Source: an uncultured beta proteobacterium
GTDB lineage: Bacteria; Pseudomonadota; Gammaproteobacteria; Burkholderiales; Rhodocyclaceae
Direction of reading: 5' to 3'
Length of the DNA stretch: 64,000 bases
Assembly (NCBI GenBank): GCA_903908065.1
Contig: CAIVQO010000053.1
Span: 1 to 64,000, forward strand
Shown: positions 55,511 to 63,941 of the stretch, one piece after another
Layout: each line of letters begins with the position of its first letter
Position numbering within the stretch: the first letter of the stretch is position 1
Notes under the pieces: generated by a model
Seen by the model: only the letters and a program-made list of their open reading frames with translations
Database searches by the model: none
What the model was told of the DNA's origin: nothing
Made by a program: the position numbers and the translations under genes

Positions 55511-56701
55511 ATGGCTACCCTGATCCTCCATCCCGGCAAGGAAAAATCGCTCCTGCGCCGCCACCCCTGGATTTTTTCCGGCGCCGTGGCACAACTCGAT
55601 GGGCGTGCCCGGGCGGGCGACACGGTCGATGTGGTTTCCGCCGCGGGCCGGCCGCTGGCGAGGGCCGCGTGGAGCCCCGAGTCACAGATTCGTGCCCGGG
55701 TCTGGAGCTTCGATGCGGAAGAAGTCATCGACCATGCCTTCTTCAAGCGCCGCGTGGCCACAGCAGTGTCGCGCCGCGCGGCCCTGCCCGAACTGACCGG
55801 GCAGCAAGGCCTGCGCCTGATCCATGCCGAATCCGACGGCCTGCCCGGCGTGATTGCAGATCGCTACGCCGACACTGTGGTGCTCCAGCTGACCACGGCA
55901 GGCGCCGACAAGCGCCGCGCCGCCATCGTCGATGCCCTGCGTGCCGTGACCGGTTGCGCCCGCATCTACGAGCGGTCGGACGTCGATCTGCGCAGCCTGG
56001 AGGGCCTGGCATCGGCGACGGGCTGGCTGCTGGGCGAGGCGGCGAGCAATGAGTTGGTGATCGAGGAAAACGGTGTGCGCATGGAAGTCGACATCGTCGG
56101 GGGCCACAAGACGGGCTTCTACCTTGACCAACGCGACAACCGTCGCCGCGTCGCCGAGCTGGCCGGCGGGCGCCGCGTGCTCAACTGTTTCTGCTACACG
56201 GCGGGATTCTCGCTGCAGGCCCTGGCGGGGGCTGCGCGTGAAGTCGTTTCGCTCGACAGTTCCGGCCCGGCCCTGGCGACCGCCCAGCGCAACCTGGCGC
56301 TCAATCCGCAACTCGATGCGCGGCGCGCGATCTGGCTCGAAGCGGATGTGTTCGGCGAACTGCGCAACCTGCGTGCCGCCGGCGAGCGATATGAGTTGAT
56401 CATCCTCGACCCGCCCAAATTCGCCAACACCGCCGCCCATGCCGAACGCGCGGCGCGTGCTTACAAGGACATCAACCTGTATGCCATGCAGCTGCTGGCG
56501 CCGGGCGGGTTGCTGATGACGTACTCCTGTTCCGGCGGCGTCGATGCCGCTCTGTTCCAGAAGATCGTCGCCGGCGCGGCGCTGGATGCGGGTCGCAGTG
56601 CGCGCATCGTGCAGCACCTGCATGGCGCCGCCGACCATCCGGTGGACCTGGCCTTCCCCGAGGGGGAGTACCTCAAGGGCCTGCTGCTGCAGGTGGATTG
56701 A
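55511..56701 (+). CDS. rlmI: Class I SAM-dependent rRNA methyltransferase RlmI-like
   Basis: A 396-aa RNA m5C methyltransferase. It has an N-terminal PUA domain (about 1-75), the EEF-type middle domain and a Rossmann SAM-binding domain. Motifs KTGFYLDQRDNRR, VLNCFCYTAGFSL, LDPPKFA and YSCSGGV are typical of RlmI, which methylates 23S rRNA C1962 in E. coli. It follows the LysR gene by 23 bp on the same strand. Confidence 0.9.
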   Translation: MATLILHPGKEKSLLRRHPWIFSGAVAQLDGRARAGDTVDVVSAAGRPLARAAWSPESQIRARVWSFDAEEVIDHAFFKRRVATAVSRRAALPELTGQQGLRLIHAESDGLPGVIADRYADTVVLQLTTAGADKRRAAIVDALRAVTGCARIYERSDVDLRSLEGLASATGWLLGEAASNELVIEENGVRMEVDIVGGHKTGFYLDQRDNRRRVAELAGGRRVLNCFCYTAGFSLQALAGAAREVVSLDSSGPALATAQRNLALNPQLDARRAIWLEADVFGELRNLRAAGERYELIILDPPKFANTAAHAERAARAYKDINLYAMQLLAPGGLLMTYSCSGGVDAALFQKIVAGAALDAGRSARIVQHLHGAADHPVDLAFPEGEYLKGLLLQVD

Positions 56702-56793
56702 ACAGAGATGTCTCCGGCCCGGCCATTCGCTATCTCTTGCAGACGGCAGTGGCCAGACGGCGGTTTTCGGGGTGACTCGCCTGGCATGCTAAA

Positions 56794-57336
56794 TCAACGC
56801 TTGCGCTTTTCCTCCGGTGGCGGCGCCGGATTGTAGTTTTCCATTTTTTCGAGAGTTAAGCGGTAGCCGGCAATGCCCCAGGGCGTGCTGGCAGTATGCA
56901 GGCTCAGGGTGCCGCTGAGCATTACCGCGTCCATGCTGTGCAGGTTGGCAACCGGCTTCTTCGCCACCACGTGGATGATCTGGTTGGCGGGCGGCGGCGG
57001 GCTGTGGATGCAGGCGCCGAAGTAGGGCACCAGCAGGAATTCGGAAACCTTGCCGCCCTTGTTTTCGAGCGGGATGGCAAAGCCGGGCAGTTTTACCCTG
57101 GCGCCGGCCAGCGCAGGCTCGGTTGGCGCGCTGTCCCACATGGCTTTGATCTTGTCCAGCGCTTCCATGGCACGCGGGTCGTTGTCCTGCAATCTGGAAA
57201 GGTCGAGCGCCTTGAGATCTTTCGTCGGATCCCAGCCCTTGGGCACCAGGGCTTCCCACTTGATCGGGCGGAAGTCGTCGGCGGCCTGTACGGGCAGGGC
57301 AAGGCAAAGCGCAATCAGCAGCCACAGTTTTCGCAT
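56794..57336 (-). CDS. DUF3299 exported protein
   Basis: A 180-aa protein with a signal peptide (to AAD, about residue 19) and a DUF3299 domain. Recognisable parts are the PIKWEALVPKGWDP opening, VPYFGACIHSPPPPANQI and LHTASTPWGIAGYRL. It has no known reaction. It ends a minus-strand run with an ABC transporter and a DUF2796 protein, an arrangement like the zinc-acquisition zrg genes of Vibrio, so a role in periplasmic zinc handling is plausible. Confidence 0.82.
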   Translation of the reverse strand: MRKLWLLIALCLALPVQAADDFRPIKWEALVPKGWDPTKDLKALDLSRLQDNDPRAMEALDKIKAMWDSAPTEPALAGARVKLPGFAIPLENKGGKVSEFLLVPYFGACIHSPPPPANQIIHVVAKKPVANLHSMDAVMLSGTLSLHTASTPWGIAGYRLTLEKMENYNPAPPPEEKRKR

Positions 57337-57343
57337 GGAAACC

Positions 57344-58603
57344 TCAAAGTCTCGGGGTCAGTCCGTCGGCCAACGACATGCGCCAGGCGCGCCAGCCCGG
57401 CACCAGGCTGGCGAGAAGTCCGGTCAGGATGACCGCGCCGATCAGGGCAAGTTCCGCTTCGTCTGGGATCCGGGTCGCCAGCACCACGCCGAATCGCTCC
57501 AGCAGCCAGGGTGCGGCTAGCCCGCTGCCGGCACCAAGCAGGAGCAGGCCGAGCAGGGCGCCGAGGGTCGTGACCAGCAGGCCCTCGGCGGTCAGCATCA
57601 GGAACACCTCGCCCGGCCCGGCGCCCAGAGCGCGCAGGATGGCGAGTTCGCGGCGGCGCTCGTTGAGCCCGGCCAGCAGCGTCGCCGCCAGTCCTGAAAG
57701 CCCAATCAGCACTACCAGCGCCGAGACCGCCAGCAGGCTGCGCTCGACAATGCCGATGGTCTGCCAAAGTTCGTCCAGCGCCACGCCTGGCATCACGCCC
57801 AGCAGGGGCTCGCCCCGATACTGGTTGACGAATCGCTGCATGCGGAATACATCGCTTCGCTGCTTGAGGCCGACCAGCGCGGCAGTGATTTCCTTGGGCT
57901 TGAGGTCGAACTTGGCGACGAATTCAGCCGGAATATTGACCCCCGGCAGCGGCGCACCGCCTACCCAGTCCAGGTGCAGGGCGGAAATGGCTTCGAGGCC
58001 GACGTGCAGCGTGCGATCCACCGGCGTGCCGGTGGCGGCGAGGATGCCGACCACGCGGAAGGGCTTGTCGCCATGAGCCGGGCCGAGCTCCGACAGGCCG
58101 TGGCTGAGCGTGATGCTGTCGCCCAGGCGGTAGCCGAGGCGCTGACCCACTTCGCTGCCGAGCACGACTTCGAACACGCCGCCGAAGGCCTTGCCATCGC
58201 GGAAACGCAGGGCCTCGCCGTCACCGTGGCGGAAGCGGTCGAAGTACTCCGGGCTGGTGCCAAGCACGGCGAAGCCACGATGCGAATCCCCCAGCGACAG
58301 CGGCAGCGCCCAATCGACGGCGGGGTGGCTGGCGATGGCGCGATAGCTGTCCCAGGAAATGTTGTTGCTCGCCGCGCCGGCATGGAACACCGCGTAGAGC
58401 ATCAGCTGCACACTGCCGGTACGCGCGCCGACCACCAGGTCGACGCCGGACACTGACTGGGCGAAGCTCTGCCGGGCATCGCCGCGGATACGCTCGACCG
58501 CCAGCAGCAGGGTCACCGCTAGGGCGATGGCGACCAGGCTGAGGCCCAGGGTCAGGCGCCGGCTCCAGGCGGAAAGTGCGGCTAGGCGCATCACGGCCGT
58601 CAT
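57344..58603 (-). CDS. FtsX-like ABC transporter permease
   Basis: A 419-aa MacB/FtsX-type permease with four membrane helices (about 19-37, 285-310, 330-360 and 380-403). A large periplasmic domain lies between helices 1 and 2. NERRRELAILRALGAGPGEVF is the hallmark before helix 3. It overlaps its ATPase gene by 4 bp. Such permeases move substrates out of the membrane or transmit force; import of zinc is proposed for zrg-like members. Confidence 0.9.
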   Translation of the reverse strand: MTAVMRLAALSAWSRRLTLGLSLVAIALAVTLLLAVERIRGDARQSFAQSVSGVDLVVGARTGSVQLMLYAVFHAGAASNNISWDSYRAIASHPAVDWALPLSLGDSHRGFAVLGTSPEYFDRFRHGDGEALRFRDGKAFGGVFEVVLGSEVGQRLGYRLGDSITLSHGLSELGPAHGDKPFRVVGILAATGTPVDRTLHVGLEAISALHLDWVGGAPLPGVNIPAEFVAKFDLKPKEITAALVGLKQRSDVFRMQRFVNQYRGEPLLGVMPGVALDELWQTIGIVERSLLAVSALVVLIGLSGLAATLLAGLNERRRELAILRALGAGPGEVFLMLTAEGLLVTTLGALLGLLLLGAGSGLAAPWLLERFGVVLATRIPDEAELALIGAVILTGLLASLVPGWRAWRMSLADGLTPRL

Positions 58604-59295
58604 ACATTTAACCCGCTCGCCGCGCGATTGATGTCATCGAGGGCGATGATGCGATCGAAATGCCCTGCCAGGCGCTGGTCGTGGCTGACGAAGACCAGGG
58701 TGGCGCCGACCGCGGCCGACTCTTGCAGCAACAGGTCGATGAAGGCCTGTTGACGCTCGGCGTCGAGTGCCGAAGTGGGCTCGTCGGCGATCAGGATCTC
58801 GGGCCGGCCGATCAGAGCGCGCGCGGCGGCGACGCGCTGCTGCTGGCCCATCGAGAGTTCGCCGGCGGGCTTGCGCCAGAGTGCTTCGCCGAGGTCGAGG
58901 TGGCGCAGCATGCGCGCCGCCTCGACATGCGGCACATTGCCGGCACGTTGGCGGCGGCGCGCCGAGAAGGTGCAGGGCAGCACCACGTTGTCGATCGCCG
59001 AAAGCCAGGGCAGCAGGTTGAACTGCTGGAACAGGAAGCCGATGTGCTCGGCGCGAAAGTGGTCGCGGGCGCGACCGCCGAGTCGCGTGATGTCGGTGCC
59101 GAGCAATTCGATCGATCCCTGCTCGGGCAGCGTAACGCCGCCGAGCAGGCCGAGCAGGCTGCTCTTGCCGCTGCCACTGGGGCCGTGCAGGAATACGCGC
59201 TCGCCGGGGGCCAGTTCGAGATAAGAGATGTCGAGGCAGGCCGCAGCCTGCCGTGGCCAGCGAAAAACCAGGTCGGTGATTCGCAGCGAGGCCAT
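58600..59295 (-). CDS. ABC transporter ATP-binding protein
   Basis: A 231-aa ATPase of the LolD/MacB group. Walker A is GPSGSGKSSLL (about residues 38-48), the Q-loop region is HIGFLFQQFNLL, the signature is LSMGQQQRVAAARAL and Walker B is ILIADEPTSALD. It partners the FtsX-like permease. It starts five bases after the DUF2796 gene stops. Confidence 0.93.
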   Translation of the reverse strand: MASLRITDLVFRWPRQAAACLDISYLELAPGERVFLHGPSGSGKSSLLGLLGGVTLPEQGSIELLGTDITRLGGRARDHFRAEHIGFLFQQFNLLPWLSAIDNVVLPCTFSARRRQRAGNVPHVEAARMLRHLDLGEALWRKPAGELSMGQQQRVAAARALIGRPEILIADEPTSALDAERQQAFIDLLLQESAAVGATLVFVSHDQRLAGHFDRIIALDDINRAASGLNV

Positions 59296-59300
59296 GCCGG

Positions 59301-59792
59301 CTACCAGGCGAAGACGGGATTCTTTGGCGTCAGTCGCGCTGCGCCCTGGCCTGAGGGGCCGGCGCGCCGTGCTTCGAGCCGGTAGAGGCGCTTAAAGCTT
59401 TTGAAGATTGCGGTTTCGACCGATTTCAGTGCAGCCGGATTGGCGCAGCGGAATACATATGTTGCGTCGATGTCGGCGTGCTGCTCGGCGCCACCCTTAC
59501 CGAACTCGGGCAGGACCACTTTCGGCGTATCGCCCTTGCAGGCGGCGGCGGGGGTCGGCAGGAACAGCGCCGTGTCGGCGAGGATCCTTTGCGCGGTGCC
59601 AAGCGCGGTCTTCTCCTTTTCAGTCTTCGGTGCGCGCTCGAAGCCGACAGCCACGTCCAGCGGAAGTTCCAGGCTGATGGCGAGGTGCTCCTTGTCGATC
59701 GCGATGTCGAGCTTCGCCTCGCCGTGGACATGCTGGGCGCGCAGTGGCAGGGCTAGCAGGGCAATGCTGGCAAATACGATGGAGTGGCGCAT
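59301..59792 (-). CDS. DUF2796 / ZrgA-like periplasmic zinc-binding protein
   Basis: A 163-aa exported protein with a signal peptide ending near LRA (residue 18). The mature N-terminus HVHGEAKLDIAIDKEHLAISLELP is typical of DUF2796 proteins, to which Vibrio ZrgA belongs. Unlike some relatives it has no long His-rich insert, with only scattered histidines and cysteines. ATG 59792 gives MRHSIVFASI. It lies between the ZIP and ABC genes in a unit that begins at the Zur-like box. Confidence 0.85.
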   Translation of the reverse strand: MRHSIVFASIALLALPLRAQHVHGEAKLDIAIDKEHLAISLELPLDVAVGFERAPKTEKEKTALGTAQRILADTALFLPTPAAACKGDTPKVVLPEFGKGGAEQHADIDATYVFRCANPAALKSVETAIFKSFKRLYRLEARRAGPSGQGAARLTPKNPVFAW

Positions 59793-59808
59793 TTGGATTC
59801 TCCCGGGA

Positions 59809-60624
59809 TCAGTGGGCGTGGGTACCGCCGAGCATGACGACGGCAATACCGGCGAAAAGCAGCAGGCCGTGCCAGCCGATACTCTTCTGCTCGCGCTTGA
59901 GGCGCGGCATTAAGTCGGAAATGGCGATGTAGACGAAGCTCGCAGCGGCGATGGTGAGGATGATCGGCACCCAGTCCTGGGCGCGTTCTAGGGCAAAATA
60001 TCCGATCACTCCGCCGGCCAGCGAAGCAAGGCTGGACACAGCATTCCAGAACAGGGCGCGGCCGCGTTTCCAGCCCGCGGCGAGAAGGATGGCGAAGTCG
60101 CCGGCTTCCTGCGGGACTTCGTGGGCAATGATGGCGAAGGTGGCGGCCCAGCCCAGTGCCGGGTCGGCGAGAAAGGCGGCGGCGATCAAAAGGCCGTCGG
60201 TGAAATTGTGAAAGGCGTCGCCGATCAGGATGCTCGCCGTGCTGCCGTGGATTTCATCGACATGATGATGATGGTGGTGGCTGTGGGTATGGTCCTCGCA
60301 GGCACGGTCGCCCTCGTGCCCGTCGAGGTCCCCGGCGCCGTTGTGGGCGTGGCGCCAGATGGCGAATTTTTCCAGGGCGAAGAAGCCGAGGATGCCGCCG
60401 AGCAGGATGGGAAAGACTTCGCGGGGAGCCATCCCGCTTTCGAGCGCTTCGGGCAGCAGGTTGAGCATCGCGGTTGATAGCAGCAGGCCGATGGAAAAGC
60501 TTACCGCCAGGCCAAGGAAGCGGCGCGGCAGGCCGAACATGACGAGGCTCGCGGCGAACACGCTCATCAGGCCGCCGAGCAGGCAAGCGATGGCAATTTG
60601 CAGCAGGAGGGGTATCGAGCTCAT
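59809..60624 (-). CDS. ZIP-family metal (zinc) transporter
   Basis: A 271-aa inner-membrane ZIP transporter with eight helices. A histidine-rich cytoplasmic loop (HTHSHHHHHHVDEIH) lies between helices 3 and 4. The metal-site helices carry GDAFHNFTDGLLIAAAF and AIIAHEVPQEAGDFAIL. The likely substrate is zinc, given the Zur-like operator upstream. ATG 60624 gives MSSIPLLLQIAIA; the longer frame in front is not conserved-looking. Confidence 0.92.
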   Translation of the reverse strand: MSSIPLLLQIAIACLLGGLMSVFAASLVMFGLPRRFLGLAVSFSIGLLLSTAMLNLLPEALESGMAPREVFPILLGGILGFFALEKFAIWRHAHNGAGDLDGHEGDRACEDHTHSHHHHHHVDEIHGSTASILIGDAFHNFTDGLLIAAAFLADPALGWAATFAIIAHEVPQEAGDFAILLAAGWKRGRALFWNAVSSLASLAGGVIGYFALERAQDWVPIILTIAAASFVYIAISDLMPRLKREQKSIGWHGLLLFAGIAVVMLGGTHAH

Positions 60625-60716
60625 GGATTGCAGGGTTTGGGGCGCGCCGCGAGGATGCCGCGAAGTGGCGGTCACCATCTCGGCACGGAGGCGACGATTG
60701 TACCGATGCTGCCAAC

Positions 60717-60737
60717 AAACGCAACAATGTTGCATTT
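60717..60737. promoter_or_regulatory. Zur-like operator between the ZIP and zur genes
   Basis: The 21-bp sequence AAACGCAACAATGTTGCATTT minus its outermost base is an almost perfect palindrome (arms match except one pair) centred on the A at 60727. It lies 28 bp before the zur start and 93 bp before the ZIP start. Fur-family regulators bind such 7-1-7-type repeats, so autoregulation and joint control of both zinc operons by Zur are expected. Confidence 0.75.
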
Positions 60738-60764
60738 ACGTGGCGACTGTGGTTTCATCGCGCC

Positions 60765-61205
60765 ATGGCCGCGACCACTGCTGCTTCCTCCACCGACCTG
60801 ATCCGCGCCGCCGGCGTCAAGGTGACGCGCGGCCGGGTGCGCGTCTTGGATGCCCTCAACGCCGCGCGCCAGCCACTGTGTCATGGCGAACTCGAGTTGC
60901 AACTGGCGAGTGCCGACGAAGCGTCGCTGGACCGCGTCACGCTCTACCGTATCCTTGATTCGCTGGTCGCTTGCGGCCTGGCACTGAAGGCCGTGGACAC
61001 GCGCGGCGTGTTCCGTTTCAGCGCCGCCGCGGCACGCCATCGGCATGTCGATCATGTGCATTTTCGCTGCATCGACTGCGGCGGCGTGTTCTGCCTCAAA
61101 GCCGAGCTGCCGCCACCGCCGAAATTGCCACGCGGCTTCCGCTTGCAGCAGATCGACTTCGACCTGCGCGGCCTGTGTGCCGAATGTGGAACGAGGGCTG
61201 CGTGA
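60765..61205 (+). CDS. zur: Fur-family regulator, probable zinc uptake regulator Zur
   Basis: A 146-aa Fur-family repressor. The DNA-binding domain includes VTRGRVRVLDALNAA and SLDRVTLYRILDSL. The metal region HVDHVHFRCIDCGGVFCL and the later GLCAECG provide histidines and two CXXC pairs, the latter as the structural zinc site. The zinc-transport neighbours favour Zur over Fur. Its stop overlaps the next gene's GTG. Confidence 0.88.
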   Translation: MAATTAASSTDLIRAAGVKVTRGRVRVLDALNAARQPLCHGELELQLASADEASLDRVTLYRILDSLVACGLALKAVDTRGVFRFSAAAARHRHVDHVHFRCIDCGGVFCLKAELPPPPKLPRGFRLQQIDFDLRGLCAECGTRAA

Positions 61206-61564
61206 AACGTTCTCGCTCTTCCTCGATACTGGCCGTCTGGCTGGCACTGCAATTGCTGGTGGGTCAGCAATTTGCTCTTGCGCACATGGTGGGCCATGTT
61301 AGCGAGGCGCTGGCGGTGCATGTCGGCCATGCCGCTGCCGACGCCGGTGATGAAGACCCCGAGCATGGCAGCGCCGAGGCGCTGACCCATGTTTGCCTTG
61401 GCTGCGCCGCCGGCCTGTCGCCTGGTGTGACGGCCGCCGGCCAGGGCATTCCGCTGCCGCATTGCGATGGCCTGCGCGTGGCACCGCTCGCCGTGTCGCC
61501 AGCGCCGACTTTTAACGCCCTCCATACCTACTTCAGCCGCGCACCGCCCCGACCCCAGGACTGA
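61202..61564 (+). CDS. Small His-rich exported protein, possibly DUF2946-like
   Basis: A 120-aa protein with a hydrophobic signal segment (ILAVWLALQLLVGQQFALA) and many histidines afterwards (HMVGHV, AVHVGHAA, PEHG, THVCLGCAA). A CXXC and histidines suggest metal binding; DUF2946 proteins have a similar plan. It starts with GTG overlapping the zur TGA, so it is in the zur operon. A periplasmic zinc-binding role is inferred. Confidence 0.65.
   Translation: MKRSRSSSILAVWLALQLLVGQQFALAHMVGHVSEALAVHVGHAAADAGDEDPEHGSAEALTHVCLGCAAGLSPGVTAAGQGIPLPHCDGLRVAPLAVSPAPTFNALHTYFSRAPPRPQD
61489..61512 (-). repeat. Dispersed 24-bp motif, copy 12
   Basis: It matches 23 of 24 positions, the best copy, antisense in the His-rich protein gene, where the coding strand gives AVSPAPTF. 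Confidence 0.7.
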
Positions 61565-61623
61565 TCCGGTCTGTCCTGCCCGTCGCCGCGCGACGGGTGC
61601 CATTCTCATTTCTGGAGTCGATC

Positions 61624-63030
61624 ATGAAACATGTTTCATTGCTCGCGCTGGCGGCCGCCAGCGCGCTCGGTGCATTGCCGGCCCTTGCCGCCGATGCCGG
61701 TTTGCAAACCCTGCGTGAGGAGATCACGCAGATGAGAAAGTCCTATGAACAACGCATCGAGGCGCTTGAAAGGCGCCTGGTGCAGGCCGAGGCCACTTCG
61801 ACCCAGGCCAAGACCACCGCCGACAAGGCGGCCACCCAGACCGCTCGCGCCGGCGAGGGCAAGGCCAACGCCTTCAATCCCGAGATCGGCCTCAACCTGC
61901 AGGGCGCCCTGACCAAAACCACGCGCGATCCGGCGAACTGGACAATGCAGGGCTTTGTCCCGCCGGGCGAGCCCGACGAGATCGGGCCGCCCCGGCGGCG
62001 CGGCTTCACCGCGCAGGAAACCGAGCTGACGGTTGCGGCCAATGTCGATCCGAACTTTCGTGGCTACCTCAACCTGGCACTGACCCCGGGTAATGCCGTC
62101 GAGCTTGAGGAGGCCTATTTCCAGACGCTGGGACTGGGTGCCGGAGTGACAGTGAAGGGAGGGCGTTTCCTCTCCGGCATCGGCTACCAGAACGAAATTC
62201 ATCCACATGCCTGGGATTTCGCGGACGCCCCCCTGGCCTACACGGCCTTCGTAGGCAACAAGCTGACCACTGAAGGCGTGCAGGTGAAATGGCTGGCACC
62301 GACCGAAACCTTCCTTGAGCTTGGCCTCGAAGGTGGTCGCGACAACAGCTTCCCCGGCGGTGCGCGCAACAAGAGCGGCACCGGGATAGGCGCTGCATTC
62401 GCCCATGTTGGCGGCGATGTCGGACCCTCCAACAGCTGGCGCGCGGGCCTGTCCTACATCGCCACCCGGCCCGGCGGGCGCAGCTACGAAGGCGTGGATG
62501 CGGCCGGTCTGGCCACCACCGTCAGCTTCGCCGGCGACAGTCGCACGGCGGTCGCCGATTTCGTCTGGAAGTGGGCGCCCAACGGCAATGCGAAGGAACG
62601 CAACTTCAAATTGCAGGGCGAGTACTTCCGTCGCAACGAGGATGGTCGCCTGAGTTGTGCCGAGCGTGATACCAGCGGCGCCTGCGGCGGCGCGGCCGGC
62701 CTCGCCGACAGCTACCGTTCGACGCAGTCGGGGTACTACCTGCAGGGGGTCTACCAGTTCATGCCAAATTGGCGTATCGGCTATCGCTACGACCGTCTCG
62801 ATTCCGGCACGCCGAGCTTTGGCCCGACGCTGGTGGCGACTGACCTTCCGCAACTCGCAAGCTGGAAGCCGGTGCGCAACACGGTGATGGCCGACTATGC
62901 AACCTCCGAGTTTGCTCGCCTGCGCTTCCAGGTGGCACGCGACACCTCGCGCGGCGCGGGTCTGGCCGACACCCAGGTCTGGCTGCAGTACGTGATGAGC
63001 CTGGGTGCGCATGGCGCGCACAAGTTCTGA
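61624..63030 (+). CDS. Outer-membrane porin-like protein of the zinc operon
   Basis: A 468-aa exported protein. A signal peptide (to ALA, about residue 22) is followed by a coiled coil (about 25-75: LREEITQMRKSYEQRIEAL and onward) as in OprP/OprO-like porins, and then a beta-barrel rich in aromatic-flanked strands. It ends with Phe (HGAHKF), the usual outer-membrane sorting residue. Lying between zur and znuA, it may be a Zur-controlled zinc pore that works without TonB. ATG 61624 gives MKHVSLLALA. Confidence 0.8.
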   Translation: MKHVSLLALAAASALGALPALAADAGLQTLREEITQMRKSYEQRIEALERRLVQAEATSTQAKTTADKAATQTARAGEGKANAFNPEIGLNLQGALTKTTRDPANWTMQGFVPPGEPDEIGPPRRRGFTAQETELTVAANVDPNFRGYLNLALTPGNAVELEEAYFQTLGLGAGVTVKGGRFLSGIGYQNEIHPHAWDFADAPLAYTAFVGNKLTTEGVQVKWLAPTETFLELGLEGGRDNSFPGGARNKSGTGIGAAFAHVGGDVGPSNSWRAGLSYIATRPGGRSYEGVDAAGLATTVSFAGDSRTAVADFVWKWAPNGNAKERNFKLQGEYFRRNEDGRLSCAERDTSGACGGAAGLADSYRSTQSGYYLQGVYQFMPNWRIGYRYDRLDSGTPSFGPTLVATDLPQLASWKPVRNTVMADYATSEFARLRFQVARDTSRGAGLADTQVWLQYVMSLGAHGAHKF

Positions 63031-63040
63031 GGGGGCCGCC

Positions 63041-63931
63041 ATGCGCAAACTGGTTTGCCTGATGCTGCTTGCGCTGGCCCTGCCGGCGCAGGCGGCGCTA
63101 AAGGTCTTCAGCACGGTGCCGGAATGGGCCGCGCTGGCACGCGAGATCGGCGGCGACAAGGTGGAGGCGACGTCGGCGACGACGGCCTTGCAGGACCCGC
63201 ACCATGTCGACGCGCGGCCCTCGCTGATCGCTCGGGCACGCAATGCCGACCTGCTGCTGGCCACCGGCGCCGAGCTGGAGGTTGGCTGGCTGCCGGTGGT
63301 GCAGCGCGAATCGGGCAATCCGCGCATCCAGGCGGGCCAGCCCGGCTATTTCGAGGCGGCCGGTTTGGTGCGCATGCTCGACGTGCCGGCGCGGCTGGAT
63401 CGCGCCGATGGCGACGTGCATGCCGCCGGCAATCCGCACATCCAGACCGATCCGCGCAACTTCCTCGCGGTGGGCGAAGGGCTCGCGGCGCGCATGGCGC
63501 AGCTTGATCCGCCCAATGCCGCCGCCTATCGTGCCGGCTACGCCGCCTTCGCCGAGCGCTGGCGGACGCAGCTCAAGCGCTGGGAAGTGCAGGCGGCACC
63601 GCTCAAGGGCGTGGCCGTGGTCTCGCAGCACAAGGCCTGGGCCTATCTCTACGACTGGCTGGGCATGCGCGAGGTCGCCGCGTTGGAACCCAAACCCGGT
63701 GTCGAACCGTCGCTGGCCCACCTGGCGCGGGTGCGCGACCAGGCGGCGCAAAGCCGCCCGCGCATGGTGATCCGCGCTGCCTACAATCCGGCGCGGCCGG
63801 CGGAGTGGTTTGCACAGGAAGCCAAAGTGCCGGCCGTGGTCCTGCCCTTCACCGTCGGCGCGCCGGAAGCCGACAACCTGACGGCGCTGTTCGAGACCAC
63901 CGTGCAGCGCCTGCTCAAGGCCGTGCGTTGA
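63041..63931 (+). CDS. znuA: Metal ABC transporter substrate-binding protein (ZnuA-like)
   Basis: A 296-aa periplasmic binding protein of the cluster A-I metal type, with a signal peptide to about residue 19. Likely ligands are the histidines of QDPHHVDARPS, NPHIQTDPRN and the VSQHKAWAYLYDWLG region. The usual His/Asp-rich loop of many ZnuA proteins is missing; short AGNPH-type segments replace it. It lies 10 bp before a permease gene. Zinc is inferred from the Zur context; manganese cannot be excluded by sequence alone. Confidence 0.88.
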   Translation: MRKLVCLMLLALALPAQAALKVFSTVPEWAALAREIGGDKVEATSATTALQDPHHVDARPSLIARARNADLLLATGAELEVGWLPVVQRESGNPRIQAGQPGYFEAAGLVRMLDVPARLDRADGDVHAAGNPHIQTDPRNFLAVGEGLAARMAQLDPPNAAAYRAGYAAFAERWRTQLKRWEVQAAPLKGVAVVSQHKAWAYLYDWLGMREVAALEPKPGVEPSLAHLARVRDQAAQSRPRMVIRAAYNPARPAEWFAQEAKVPAVVLPFTVGAPEADNLTALFETTVQRLLKAVR

Positions 63932-63941
63932 GGAGCGCGTG